A stretch of DNA of 64,000 bases from an uncultured Odoribacter sp. (GCA_910578985.1 CAJTSF010000005.1:81343-145342), one strand, 5' to 3'. Numbered from the stretch's first letter, positions 43,068 to 51,289 are shown. Numbers and translations are program-made. Notes: generated from the sequence alone by a model not told the origin.

Positions 43068-44555
43068 ATGAAAGCAATAAAATATTGGGGATTACTTTTC
43101 ATCCTGGGTATTTTCACGGGATGCGAAAGCCTGGAGGATACGTACAGCGACTATACCGAAGGGGGCGCCCAGCGTTACCTGGGCAAATGCCAGGACCTGT
43201 CGGTCGAACCGGGTTGGAAACGGTTGATTGTGAATTGGAAAAATCATGTGGACCCGGTCATCGACAAAATCAAAGTCAGCTGGACATTGGACGGCGTAGA
43301 ACAGGATACTTTGTTGGAAAAAGGCACAACTTCATGCAATATTACCGGATTGGAAAACGGGACGTATGAAATTGCCGTCCGCAGTGTGGACAAAGAGGGT
43401 AACATGTCCTTGCCGGTTTTAGGATATGTGCGTCCTTATACGTCAGAGCATGAAAATGTCATGTCTTTTACCCGATTGGTGAGCAAACATTTTTTCGTGA
43501 AAAACCGACTGGCACTTGTATTCGATGAATGGTCGGACAATATCGAAACTGCGACCTTGTGTTACTATTCCGGAGAAAAGAGGGACAGCCTAATTATAGA
43601 CAGCGAGTTTATCGAGAAGAATCCGTATCTGTTGCTCGACAAGCCTATCGACCCGAACAGTCCGGTCACCATTGAACGTTCTGGGTATTTGAAAGGATGC
43701 ACGGACCTGATTGTGTTCGAACCGTATGAACTGACCCGCCACCGGATGTATACCCCGGATTTTAAAGAATTGATGCGGGTGAAATACGGTGTGACCGAAG
43801 TAACCGAAGATTTCGTCTCCACTTTGGAAACTCTGGAAGTGGACTACGATATATTCACTTTGGAGGATATCCTGAATATGCCGGCGTTGAAGACGTTGTA
43901 TCTGGGCAAGAACCGGTATTTGCATTCCAAACAAGCGTCAGACTTTTCGAACTACAGCACATTGAATGATGAGGAACTCAGCGCTTTCGCCATGGAAGTG
44001 GCAGCTGAAGTGAACGGTTTGAAAGTGGAGCGCTACAATAAGCACTATTTCTGGTGGGATGAGTTCGATTTCATGGAAGAGAAAGGGAATCCCCAATTGC
44101 CGGAACTCTCCTATCTGAAAGCGGACAAATGGAAATACTCCTATGCGGGCGAATCCAAAGATGAGGAAGAGTTGATTCCCCGCTTGTTTGATGAAGCATC
44201 CCAAAACGGCTGGCAATCGCGGAAGGTAAATGAATCTTCAAAACATGAAATCATCGTCGATATGCAAGAGATGAAGCTAATCAACGGGGTTGTCATCAGC
44301 CAACAGTTAGCCAACAACTCCAATATGTATTATATCGCACAGAAAATACAAATCAAAACGTCTATCGACGGAGAGACTTGGACAGATGCGACCCATGTCG
44401 TTGAAAACAAGCTGGGAGCAACAAAAGGAGAAACTACTATTTTGAATTTCTCTTCGCCCAAGAATGCACAATATGTGAAATTCATACTCACCGACCAGCA
44501 AAATTCCAACGGTTCCTCATTCGCCGTATCCCTGCAAAAAATAAAGTTCTTTTAA
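43068..44555 (+). CDS. Surface lipoprotein with DUF4998 and discoidin-like domains
   Basis: The 495-residue protein has an SPII signal (LLFILGIFTGC). The N-terminal half matches DUF4998-type proteins of Sus-like loci (VEPGWKRLIVNWKNHVDP, KIKVSWTLDG). The C-terminal part from about 355 looks like an F5/8 type C (discoidin) ligand-binding domain (HEIIVDMQEMKLINGVVISQQ, IKTSIDGETWTDATHV, AQYVKFILTD). It begins three bases after the previous stop and ends the operon at a terminator. No catalytic motif is seen. Confidence 0.83.
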   Translation: MKAIKYWGLLFILGIFTGCESLEDTYSDYTEGGAQRYLGKCQDLSVEPGWKRLIVNWKNHVDPVIDKIKVSWTLDGVEQDTLLEKGTTSCNITGLENGTYEIAVRSVDKEGNMSLPVLGYVRPYTSEHENVMSFTRLVSKHFFVKNRLALVFDEWSDNIETATLCYYSGEKRDSLIIDSEFIEKNPYLLLDKPIDPNSPVTIERSGYLKGCTDLIVFEPYELTRHRMYTPDFKELMRVKYGVTEVTEDFVSTLETLEVDYDIFTLEDILNMPALKTLYLGKNRYLHSKQASDFSNYSTLNDEELSAFAMEVAAEVNGLKVERYNKHYFWWDEFDFMEEKGNPQLPELSYLKADKWKYSYAGESKDEEELIPRLFDEASQNGWQSRKVNESSKHEIIVDMQEMKLINGVVISQQLANNSNMYYIAQKIQIKTSIDGETWTDATHVVENKLGATKGETTILNFSSPKNAQYVKFILTDQQNSNGSSFAVSLQKIKFF

Positions 44556-44577
44556 AGGATGACCTTAGGGAAAAATC

Positions 44578-44610
44578 AATTCGCCCGGCAGCAAGCCGGG
44601 CGAATTTTTT
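44578..44610 (+). terminator. Intrinsic terminator of the Sus-like operon
   Basis: AATTCGCCCGG (44578-44588) pairs perfectly with CCGGGCGAATT (44596-44606), followed by a run of T to 44610. It lies 22 bp after the last stop. Confidence 0.93.
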
Positions 44611-44786
44611 ATAACAGATTTCCTAAAAGATGCTTGACAGGAAGAATTAAATTAAATTACATTCGTCCAATTGCGAAATCAATGATTCGGAAATTGTCCA
44701 AATGATTGAAAATAAACTTAGAAGAGAAAGTATAAAAAAACAAAACCCTGAAGTATGTCTTACGACAGGGACAACAGGGGATTACC

Positions 44787-44819
44787 TTGCAAATATACAA
44801 ACTTTTCCTATATTTGCAA
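44787..44819 (+). promoter_or_regulatory. Symmetrical promoter/operator of the Abi_2-like gene
   Basis: TTG (44787-44789) and TATATTTG (44809-44816) are 19 bases apart, an exact Bacteroidota promoter. The same region is a perfect 11-bp inverted repeat: TTGCAAATATA (44787-44797) and TATATTTGCAA (44809-44819). So each arm carries a TATATTTG box, one per strand, and a dimeric repressor could cover both promoter elements. The ATG follows 27 bp after the box. Confidence 0.7.
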
Positions 44820-44843
44820 ACAAAAAGCCAATAAAAAACCAAA

Positions 44844-45512
44844 ATGAAATATTCCAATTATGAAACTGCCTTTTCTCCAGCTCGTCTAAGCCGATATTTG
44901 AACGCTTGCGGTGGAGATAATAACAAGGCTCTAACGCTGTACAGACACAATATAAAATTGTGTCAGAAATTTTATGGCGTGTTAAGCCTGTTTGAAGTCG
45001 TCTTGCGCAATGCGATCAATGAGCATTATAAACACCATTTCGGAGATAACGACTGGATCAGGACGCAGATACGGCCGGGAGGTATGTTAGAGAACTGCCC
45101 GCAGTTACCCGATGTAAACAAGCATATCAAAAGGCTGGTAAACGGCGGGAAATATACGCATGACAGGCTGGTTTCTTCGGTGAGCTTCGGTTTTTGGACG
45201 TATCTTTTCAATAAGCAGCCATTCCGTAAGGGAGGACAAACCTTGCTAACAGTCTTGCCGAACAGAGCCAGCGGCTTGGGACAGAGGTTGATTTATAACG
45301 AATTAATGGAGATAAAGAAGTTCAGGAACCGAATAGCCCACCATGAGCCGATATGCTTCGATACGACAGGAAATAAGAACGTGGACTTCGCACGATATAA
45401 TTATAATCAAATTCTTAAATATGTCTATTTCCTTGGCTATAATAAGGACGAATTATTTTTTGGACTTGACGTACTTCCGGATACGACCATCACGAAAATA
45501 AACAATCTGTGA
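44844..45512 (+). CDS. Abi_2 / HEPN-type abortive-infection-like protein
   Basis: The 222-residue all-helical protein has the pattern of the Abi_2 (AbiD/AbiF-like) family: SRYLNACGGDNNKALTLYRHN, SLFEVVLRNAINEHY, FGFWTYLF, and near the end KKFRNRIAHHEPI. The last holds an R-x4-H motif (Arg161 to His166) as in HEPN RNases. Such proteins are thought to cut RNA on phage attack, either alone or as toxins. No antitoxin gene is evident; a symmetrical promoter upstream suggests tight control. The gene lies between the Sus-like locus and a relic of another ATPase gene, in AT-richer DNA. Confidence 0.8.
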   Translation: MKYSNYETAFSPARLSRYLNACGGDNNKALTLYRHNIKLCQKFYGVLSLFEVVLRNAINEHYKHHFGDNDWIRTQIRPGGMLENCPQLPDVNKHIKRLVNGGKYTHDRLVSSVSFGFWTYLFNKQPFRKGGQTLLTVLPNRASGLGQRLIYNELMEIKKFRNRIAHHEPICFDTTGNKNVDFARYNYNQILKYVYFLGYNKDELFFGLDVLPDTTITKINNL

Positions 45513-45519
45513 GAAGATG

Positions 45520-45651
45520 AAACGGTGAATCTTTTTGAGTAAACCACACCTGATCCCTGCGGAACAGATTTGCATTCAACAGGTTCGTATCATGCGTCGT
45601 AAATATCAACTGTGCATTCTTGGGATTCGTCAGCCGCTTGAACGCTGCCCG
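45520..45651 (-). pseudogene. Relic of an AAA-family ATPase gene (C-terminal fragment)
   Basis: A minus-strand frame encodes RAAFKRLTNPKNAQLIF, TTHDTNLLNANLFRRDQVWF and TQKD. This is the H-switch region and tail of AAA_15/AAA_21-type ATPases, where THDTNLL, FRRDQ and WFTEKD are familiar. The Walker A, signature and Walker B parts are absent, and the frame runs on into unrelated sequence towards the Abi_2-like gene. It is therefore a remnant of a larger gene, perhaps a defence ATPase, left by deletion. Confidence 0.7.
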
Positions 45652-45761
45652 ACCAAGGGTTGCCCGCCACATAAACCGATGATTAACCATTGGTTCTCCG
45701 TAGATTTACCGATAGAAAAAAAGCTTATTTTCTTTTCAAATGCTGCCAAAATATTGCTTAT

Positions 45762-45805
45762 ACCAACGTTTCACCAGCGTTTTACCAGCGTTTTACCAAC
45801 GTTTC
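45762..45805. repeat. Four tandem 11-bp repeats upstream of gdhA
   Basis: ACCAACGTTTC, ACCAGCGTTTT, ACCAGCGTTTT and ACCAACGTTTC follow one another without gaps. The unit length is about one DNA turn, so the copies lie on the same face of the helix. They end 107 bp before the -33 box of gdhA, and a fifth partial copy (AACCG) follows. Iteron-like protein binding is possible. Confidence 0.8.
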
Positions 45806-45912
45806 AACCGTAGAACCATCGGTGAATCAACGGTTAAGAAATGGTGCATCCGTTGTGCAAGCGCGGGGCAATAGGAGAACCACGGGCAGTATAAACTTTT
45901 TATGCGCAAATG

Positions 45913-45960
45913 TTTGTGCTGTCAAAAAAAAGCAGTAATATTGCATCGTTAAATTTAACG
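45913..45960 (+). promoter_or_regulatory. gdhA promoter with overlapping palindrome
   Basis: TTTG (45913-45916) and TAATATTG (45936-45943, one mismatch to TAnnTTTG) are 19 bases apart. Directly downstream, at the expected transcription start, is the perfect 14-bp palindrome CGTTAAATTTAACG (45947-45960), a likely operator. The start codon is at 45994. Confidence 0.7.
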
Positions 45961-45993
45961 GAAATCTTTGATTTACTTAAAAATACTTATATC

Positions 45994-47337
45994 ATGAATG
46001 TAGCAAAAGTAATGGCTGACCTGGAAGCCAAACATCCGGGCGAAAAAGAGTTCCTCCAAGCCGTACATGAGGTATTGGAATCCATCGAAGAGGTGTACAA
46101 CCAACACCCCGAATTCGAGAAAGCGAAGATTGTAGAGCGCATGGTTGAGCCGGACCGTATCTTCACGTTCCGCGTGGCATGGGTCGATGACAAAGGCGAA
46201 GTACAGACCAACCTGGGTTACCGCGTGCAGTTCAACAGCGCCATCGGACCGTACAAGGGCGGTCTCCGTTTCCACAAGGCTGTCAATCTTTCCATGTTGA
46301 AATTCCTGGGTTTCGAGCAGACTTTCAAGAATGCTTTGACAACTCTTCCGATGGGTGGCGGCAAAGGTGGTTCCGACTTCGATCCGGTTGGAAAATCAGA
46401 TGCTGAAATCATGCGTTTCTGCCAGGCTTTCATGTATGAATTGTGGCAAAATATAGGTCCCGACACGGACGTTCCTGCCGGTGACGTCGGTGTTGGCGGT
46501 CGTGAAATCGGTTATATGTACGGTATGTACAAAAAGCTTGCCCGCGAGTACAATACGGGAGTATTGACCGGTAAGGGAGCAACGTGGGGTGGTTCTATCC
46601 TCCGTCCGGAAGCTACCGGTTTCGGTGCCCTCTATTTCACCGAGCACCTGTTGCACAAGGCAGGCAAAGACATCAAAGGTCTGACGGTTGCCCTGTCCGG
46701 TTTCGGCAACGTGGCATGGGGTGCCGCAACGAAGGCTCTGGAATTGGGCGCCAAGGTGGTGGCTATCTCCGGTCCCGACGGTGTTTGCGAAATCCCGAAC
46801 GGCATTACCAAAGAGATGATTGATTATATGCTCGACATGCGTGCTTCCAACAAGAACATTGTTTCCATGATGGCTGACAAGTTCCCGGGACAGGCTAAGT
46901 TCACCGCAGGCAAGAAAGCCTGGAGCGTGAAGTGCGACATCGCTCTGCCTTGCGCATTCCAGAACGAGCTGAACGGCGAGGATGCGAAGGAATTGATTGC
47001 AAACGGCACATGGTGCTGCTGCGAGGTGTCCAACATGGGTTGTACTCCGGAAGCTATCCACGAGTTCCAGTCCCGCGGCATCCTGTTCGCACCGGGCAAA
47101 GCCGTGAACGCCGGCGGTGTGGCAACTTCAGGCTTGGAAATGACGCAGAACGCCGCTCACCTGGGTTGGGCTGCAGAGGAAGTGGACGCAAAACTGCACT
47201 TCATCATGAAGAGCATCCACGAAGCATGCGTTAAATACGGTACTCAAGCCGACGGTAAAGTGGACTATGTGAAGGGAGCCAACATCGCAGGTTTCATGAA
47301 GGTTGCTACTGCCATGCTGGAGCAAGGCATTGTGTAA
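45994..47337 (+). CDS. gdhA: NADP-type glutamate dehydrogenase
   Basis: The 447-residue enzyme makes glutamate from 2-oxoglutarate and ammonium. The substrate loop YKGGLRFHKAVN, catalytic lysine region LPMGGGKGGSDFDP, DVGVGGREIGYM and the Rossmann motif SGFGNVAWGAA are intact. The start at 45994 fits the family; the frame is open upstream by chance and would run through the promoter. Codon use leans to frequent GGT/GTT and looks like that of a strongly expressed gene. It is monocistronic, with a promoter and operator-like palindrome in front and a strong terminator behind. Confidence 0.97.
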   Translation: MNVAKVMADLEAKHPGEKEFLQAVHEVLESIEEVYNQHPEFEKAKIVERMVEPDRIFTFRVAWVDDKGEVQTNLGYRVQFNSAIGPYKGGLRFHKAVNLSMLKFLGFEQTFKNALTTLPMGGGKGGSDFDPVGKSDAEIMRFCQAFMYELWQNIGPDTDVPAGDVGVGGREIGYMYGMYKKLAREYNTGVLTGKGATWGGSILRPEATGFGALYFTEHLLHKAGKDIKGLTVALSGFGNVAWGAATKALELGAKVVAISGPDGVCEIPNGITKEMIDYMLDMRASNKNIVSMMADKFPGQAKFTAGKKAWSVKCDIALPCAFQNELNGEDAKELIANGTWCCCEVSNMGCTPEAIHEFQSRGILFAPGKAVNAGGVATSGLEMTQNAAHLGWAAEEVDAKLHFIMKSIHEACVKYGTQADGKVDYVKGANIAGFMKVATAMLEQGIV

Positions 47338-47364
47338 TCCGAGCGGAATGAATCGTGATATTCG

Positions 47365-47396
47365 AAAGTGGGTGTATTAAACACCCACTTTTTTTT
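47365..47396 (+). terminator. Intrinsic terminator of gdhA
   Basis: AAAGTGGGTGT (47365-47375) pairs perfectly with ACACCCACTTT (47381-47391), followed by eight T (47389-47396). The T-run shares bases with the stop codon of the convergent dprA gene. Confidence 0.95.
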
Positions 47397-48513
47397 ATAG
47401 GGTTCTTGCATACCGTTGGCCTTTCGTTCCCATAATCTTTCCTTCCAATTCCAGCTGCAACAGCACTGCCGACAGTTCTCCCACGCCGATGCCTGTCCGG
47501 GCTTGCAGTTCGTCAATATGCACCTCGCCTTCCCGCTCCAATATGGTCAAGACAGAATGTTTTTGTCCCTCTTCTCCGAATAAATCAAGTTGCGCCTGTT
47601 GCGGTTGTACTCTTTTTTCAGGATAGCCCAATATGCGTGCCACATCCAAGCCGTTTTCCACCAAGGCGGCGACATTTTCCTTAATCAAGAGGTTGCATCC
47701 CGCAGAATAGGCGTCGTCCGGACGACCGGGGAATGCCATGACCTCCCGGTTGTACGACAGCGCGACACGCGCCGTCGCCATCGAACCGCCTTTCAGCGCC
47801 GATTCCGCCACCAGGGTGGCATGGCATAGTCCTGCCACAATCCGGTTCCGGCGCAAGAAGTTCCCCGGATGTACAGTTGCCCCGCACGGAAATTCGCTAA
47901 TCAACGCCCCGCTGTCCGACAGGATGGATTCCGCCAGGGCTTTGTGGGAGGAAGGGTATACGGTATGTAAACCGATGCCGCACACTGCCCAGGTCGGCAA
48001 GCCGCATTTCAGGCTCGCCCGATGCGCCGACGCATCGATGCCGTAAGCCAATCCGCTCACCACCACCGGACGATGCCCCATGCCACACAATTCATCCAAG
48101 ACTTTCCCCACCCGCTCCTGGCATCTTGCCGATGCTTTGCGCGTCCCGACCACCGCCAGGAATTTATCTTCCGCCCGCGCCGACATGTTTCCCTTGTGAT
48201 ACAAAATAAGCGGTACATCCTCGCAATGTCTCAGCAGTTCGGGATACATGCCATCCTCTATCGTACAGAGGTGTATGCCATGCCGTTCCATCGTCTGCAA
48301 CTCCCGCAACGCTTCCTGCAATGCGTGTCCCCGGTCGAAGATTCCCGGTTCCACCCGGCACTCCCGGCAAGCAGCATCAAACGCCTGCCCTCTTTCCCGA
48401 AAAAAACCTTCGATGCCACCGCACCTTTCCACCAAAGGCAGAGAGAGCGTGCTGTTCAACTTCGGGAGGAAACTGACAGCCACCTGCGCTTGCGCCGCAT
48501 TTTCTATGTACAT
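47395..48513 (-). CDS. dprA: DNA-processing protein DprA
   Basis: The 372-residue protein has an N-terminal helical part, the Rossmann-like DprA core and a C-terminal winged helix. The core shows VVGTRKASARCQERV, VVSGLAYGIDASAHRASL, GIGLHTVYPSSHKAL, SEFPCGATVHPGNFLRRNRIV and GSMATARVALSYNREVMAFPG. It protects incoming single-stranded DNA and loads RecA. On the minus strand two overlapping -7-like boxes, TATGTTTG (48545-48538) and TATTTTTG (48553-48546), lie upstream. It ends inside the gdhA terminator. Confidence 0.95.
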   Translation of the reverse strand: MYIENAAQAQVAVSFLPKLNSTLSLPLVERCGGIEGFFRERGQAFDAACRECRVEPGIFDRGHALQEALRELQTMERHGIHLCTIEDGMYPELLRHCEDVPLILYHKGNMSARAEDKFLAVVGTRKASARCQERVGKVLDELCGMGHRPVVVSGLAYGIDASAHRASLKCGLPTWAVCGIGLHTVYPSSHKALAESILSDSGALISEFPCGATVHPGNFLRRNRIVAGLCHATLVAESALKGGSMATARVALSYNREVMAFPGRPDDAYSAGCNLLIKENVAALVENGLDVARILGYPEKRVQPQQAQLDLFGEEGQKHSVLTILEREGEVHIDELQARTGIGVGELSAVLLQLELEGKIMGTKGQRYARTL

Positions 48514-48588
48514 ATCGCTTTATATTTCAATAATTAACAAACATACAAAAATATATCCGAGTAGAAAAGAGTTTTAGAAATAACTTTT

Positions 48589-48596
48589 TATTTTTG
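48589..48596 (+). promoter_or_regulatory. -7 box of aroB
   Basis: TATTTTTG fits TAnnTTTG and lies 21 bp before the aroB ATG. The -33 element is unclear, and the region is shared with the divergent dprA leader. Confidence 0.5.
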
Positions 48597-48617
48597 TACC
48601 GAATTTATCCATGCCTC

Positions 48618-49649
48618 ATGAACAACGTTGTATTTACCCGCCAATGTGGCGCCGAACTGAAAAAAGTGTTGAAAGAAACCGAATCCGCCGACATCTTTCT
48701 GCTGGTTGATATCAATAGCCGGAATTACTGCGTGGAATACTTGAATCTCGGTTTTATTCCCCTCAACAACCGCATTGTCCTGCCCGACGGAGAGCATAAC
48801 AAGTCGCTGGAAAATGCCGTACAAATCTGGCAAACCCTTTCCGAACGAGGTGCCCGGCGCAATTCGATACTGATCAATCTCGGGGGAGGACTGATTACGG
48901 ATTTGGGCGGGTTTGCCGCTTCCTGTTTCAAACGGGGTATCTCTTTCATCAATATACCTACAACGTTGTTGTCCCAGGTGGACGCTTCCATCGGAGGGAA
49001 GAACGGCATTAATTTCAATGGGTTGAAAAATGAGATAGGGATTTTTTCCCTCCCGAAATATGTCTTTATCGACAATTGGTTCCTCAAAACGCTGCCCCAA
49101 CGGCAAGTCCTTTCCGGATTCGCGGAGATGTTGAAGCATGCCTTGCTGGCGGACGAGGGGCATTTGGCGGAAATCATGTGTTGCAAACTTTCGGATATCG
49201 GAAGCGAAGAGTTTTTGGGATTAATCAAAAAGTCTGTGGATATTAAAAATGCCATTGTTTCCAATGACCTGTACGACCGCGGTATGCGCCGCGTGCTCAA
49301 TTTCGGGCACACCGTCGCCCATGCCATCGAAAGTGTCGCCATACGCAAGAATTTGGAGATATACCACGGGGATGCCGTGGCTTACGGCATGATTGCGGAG
49401 CTGTATCTCTCCGTCCGGAGGTTCGGATTTGACGAGAAACGCTATGAAGCCATACGGAACTTTATCCGCGACAAATTCCCGCGTTATACTCCCGTGACCA
49501 GCACGGAAGAGCTTTACGAGTTGATGCTCCACGATAAGAAAAACGAACGCGACGGGGTGAACTTTACCCTGTTGAGGCGGCCCGGAGAGTTTGAAATTAA
49601 CCAATATTGCAACCGTGAGGAAATCCTTGAAGCGCTTGCCAACATTTAA
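48618..49649 (+). CDS. aroB: 3-dehydroquinate synthase
   Basis: The 343-residue enzyme catalyses the second step of the shikimate pathway. NAD-binding LPDGEHNKSLE and LGGGLITDLGGFAAS, the metal-binding SGFAEMLKHALL and FGHTVAHAIES, and YHGDAVAYGM are all present. I chose the ATG at 48618 (MNNVVFTRQ); an in-frame TTG lies at 48594 but has no support. aroA follows with an apparent overlap, so the two aromatic-pathway genes form one operon. Confidence 0.95.
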   Translation: MNNVVFTRQCGAELKKVLKETESADIFLLVDINSRNYCVEYLNLGFIPLNNRIVLPDGEHNKSLENAVQIWQTLSERGARRNSILINLGGGLITDLGGFAASCFKRGISFINIPTTLLSQVDASIGGKNGINFNGLKNEIGIFSLPKYVFIDNWFLKTLPQRQVLSGFAEMLKHALLADEGHLAEIMCCKLSDIGSEEFLGLIKKSVDIKNAIVSNDLYDRGMRRVLNFGHTVAHAIESVAIRKNLEIYHGDAVAYGMIAELYLSVRRFGFDEKRYEAIRNFIRDKFPRYTPVTSTEELYELMLHDKKNERDGVNFTLLRRPGEFEINQYCNREEILEALANI

Positions 49650-50883
49650 GAATACGGAAACACACGGGATTACTCTTCCTTCATCCAAAAGCTTGTCCAA
49701 CAGGCTCCTGATTGTCCGTGGACTGTCAGGCATCCCGGTTCGAATCGAAAACTTATCCGACTGCGATGATACCCGCCGCCTGCAACAGGCGCTTGCCACA
49801 CCGGACGGCACCCGCTTCGACCTGGGCGATGCGGGCACTGCCATGCGCTTTCTCACCGCCTTTTTTGCCTGCCGCCCCGGCATCCGCGAACTCTACGGTT
49901 CCCCCCGTATGCACGAGCGCCCCATCCGTATCCTCGTCGATGCCCTCCGGAGCCTCGGCGCCCGCATCGAGTATCTCGGCACTCCGGGCTGTCCGCCTCT
50001 CCGTATCTATGGCACGCAGCTTACCGGCGGCGAAATCACCGTTTCCGCTTCCGTGAGCAGCCAATATGTTTCCGCCCTCATGATGATTGCCCCCACTCTT
50101 TCCCAAGGGCTTGCCATCCATCTGGAGGGCGCTGTCGTATCCCGCTCCTACATCGATATGACCGCCACCCTTATGCGTGATTTCGGCGGCGTCAGCGTTG
50201 AGCAGGAAGGTAATACCATCCGTATCCCTGCCACCCCTTACGCTGTATCGGCTGCTTATCCGGTGGAAGCCGACTGGAGTGCCGCTTCCTATTTTTTCGA
50301 ATTGCTTGCGATTGCTCCTGAGGGGAATTTCGAATTGACGGGACTTTCCCGTTCCAGCACACAGGGGGATTCCCGACAAGTGAAGCTATGGAAACATATC
50401 GGCATCTCTTCGAAATATCTGCCTCATCCGGAACGGATTTCTTTAAGCAAATGCCATTTGTATAAGAGGAAAAAATATAAAGAAGCCGACTTCACCGACA
50501 TGCCCGATCTGATACCTGCATTTGTCGTTGCCTGCTGTTTGACAGACACGCATTTCCTGTTCACCGGCCTGCAAACCCTTATCATCAAAGAATGTGACCG
50601 TATCGAGGCGCTGATAACCGAATCCGCCCGGTTAGGATATGTCCTTACAACGGACGAGAGCCATTCCACGCTCGCCTGGGACGGCACCCGCTGCCCCGAG
50701 TCGGAACACCGCATTCGCACCTACAACGACCATCGAATGGCGATGGCATTCGCCCCCGCCATTCTTCGCTATCCCGACCTTGTTATAGAAAACCCAACCG
50801 TCGTCACGAAATCTTTTCCCCGGTTTTGGGAAGAATTCGACCACGCGGTCACTTACCTCGCTTCTTCGCAAAAAAATCCCTGA
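49591..50883 (+). CDS. aroA: 3-phosphoshikimate 1-carboxyvinyltransferase (EPSP synthase)
   Basis: The enzyme adds the enolpyruvyl group of PEP to shikimate 3-phosphate. LPSSKSLSNRLLI, DAGTAMRFLTAFFA, SSQYVSALMM, ECDRIEALI and NDHRMAMAFAP are intact; residues such as the first Lys and the NDHRMA Arg are in place. The only upstream in-frame ATG is at 49591, inside the last 59 bases of aroB, giving 430 residues with a slightly long N-terminus. TTG codons at 49627 and 49636 are alternative starts that would reduce the overlap. Its 3' end overlaps the convergent deaminase gene by 35 bp. Confidence 0.93.
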   Translation: MKLTNIATVRKSLKRLPTFKNTETHGITLPSSKSLSNRLLIVRGLSGIPVRIENLSDCDDTRRLQQALATPDGTRFDLGDAGTAMRFLTAFFACRPGIRELYGSPRMHERPIRILVDALRSLGARIEYLGTPGCPPLRIYGTQLTGGEITVSASVSSQYVSALMMIAPTLSQGLAIHLEGAVVSRSYIDMTATLMRDFGGVSVEQEGNTIRIPATPYAVSAAYPVEADWSAASYFFELLAIAPEGNFELTGLSRSSTQGDSRQVKLWKHIGISSKYLPHPERISLSKCHLYKRKKYKEADFTDMPDLIPAFVVACCLTDTHFLFTGLQTLIIKECDRIEALITESARLGYVLTTDESHSTLAWDGTRCPESEHRIRTYNDHRMAMAFAPAILRYPDLVIENPTVVTKSFPRFWEEFDHAVTYLASSQKNP

Positions 50884-51289
50884 CCAACTCCCCGCATTCC
50901 TCCGCCAACACTCCCGTAACCACCTCCGTCCGCGGATGCAGTACTCCGGGCTCCAGTCTGGAATATCCCCGGTGCGGGTCCGAAGCTCCCACCACCAACG
51001 CCCCCAACTGCGCCCACGCCAACGCCCCCGCACACATCGTGCAAGGCTCCAGCGTCACATAGAGCGTACATTCGTTCAAATACTTCCCCCCCAACCGTCC
51101 GCTCGCCATCGTCACCGCCAGCATCTCCGCATGCGCCGTCACGTCGTTCAAGCGCTCCACTCCATTATGCGCCCGGGCAATCACCCGCCCACCACACACC
51201 ACCACCGCCCCCACCGGCACCTCTCCTTCCTCCTCCGCCATCTTCGCCTCCTCCAAAGCCTTTCTCATGTACTCTTCATGGGTGTTCAT
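50849..51289 (-). CDS. tadA: Nucleoside deaminase, TadA-like
   Basis: The 146-residue zinc deaminase has the HAE motif (VTAHAEMLAV) with the catalytic Glu and the PCxxC motif (LEPCTMCAGAL), spaced as in the cytidine-deaminase fold. The N-terminus (HEEYMRKALEEAKMAEEEGEVPVGAVVV) matches tRNA adenosine-34 deaminases, which make inosine in tRNA-Arg(ACG). Guanine deaminases are close relatives, so the substrate is likely but not certain. The gene overlaps aroA tail to tail. Confidence 0.88.
   Translation of the reverse strand: MNTHEEYMRKALEEAKMAEEEGEVPVGAVVVCGGRVIARAHNGVERLNDVTAHAEMLAVTMASGRLGGKYLNECTLYVTLEPCTMCAGALAWAQLGALVVGASDPHRGYSRLEPGVLHPRTEVVTGVLAEECGELVRDFFAKKRGK

Noticed and set aside
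44702..44863. 53-codon frame (MIENKLRRESIKKQ) just before and into the Abi_2-like gene, considered as an antitoxin
   Set aside because: It would read through the exact promoter of the Abi_2-like gene and has no recognisable fold. Chance is more likely, although an unknown small antitoxin cannot be fully excluded.
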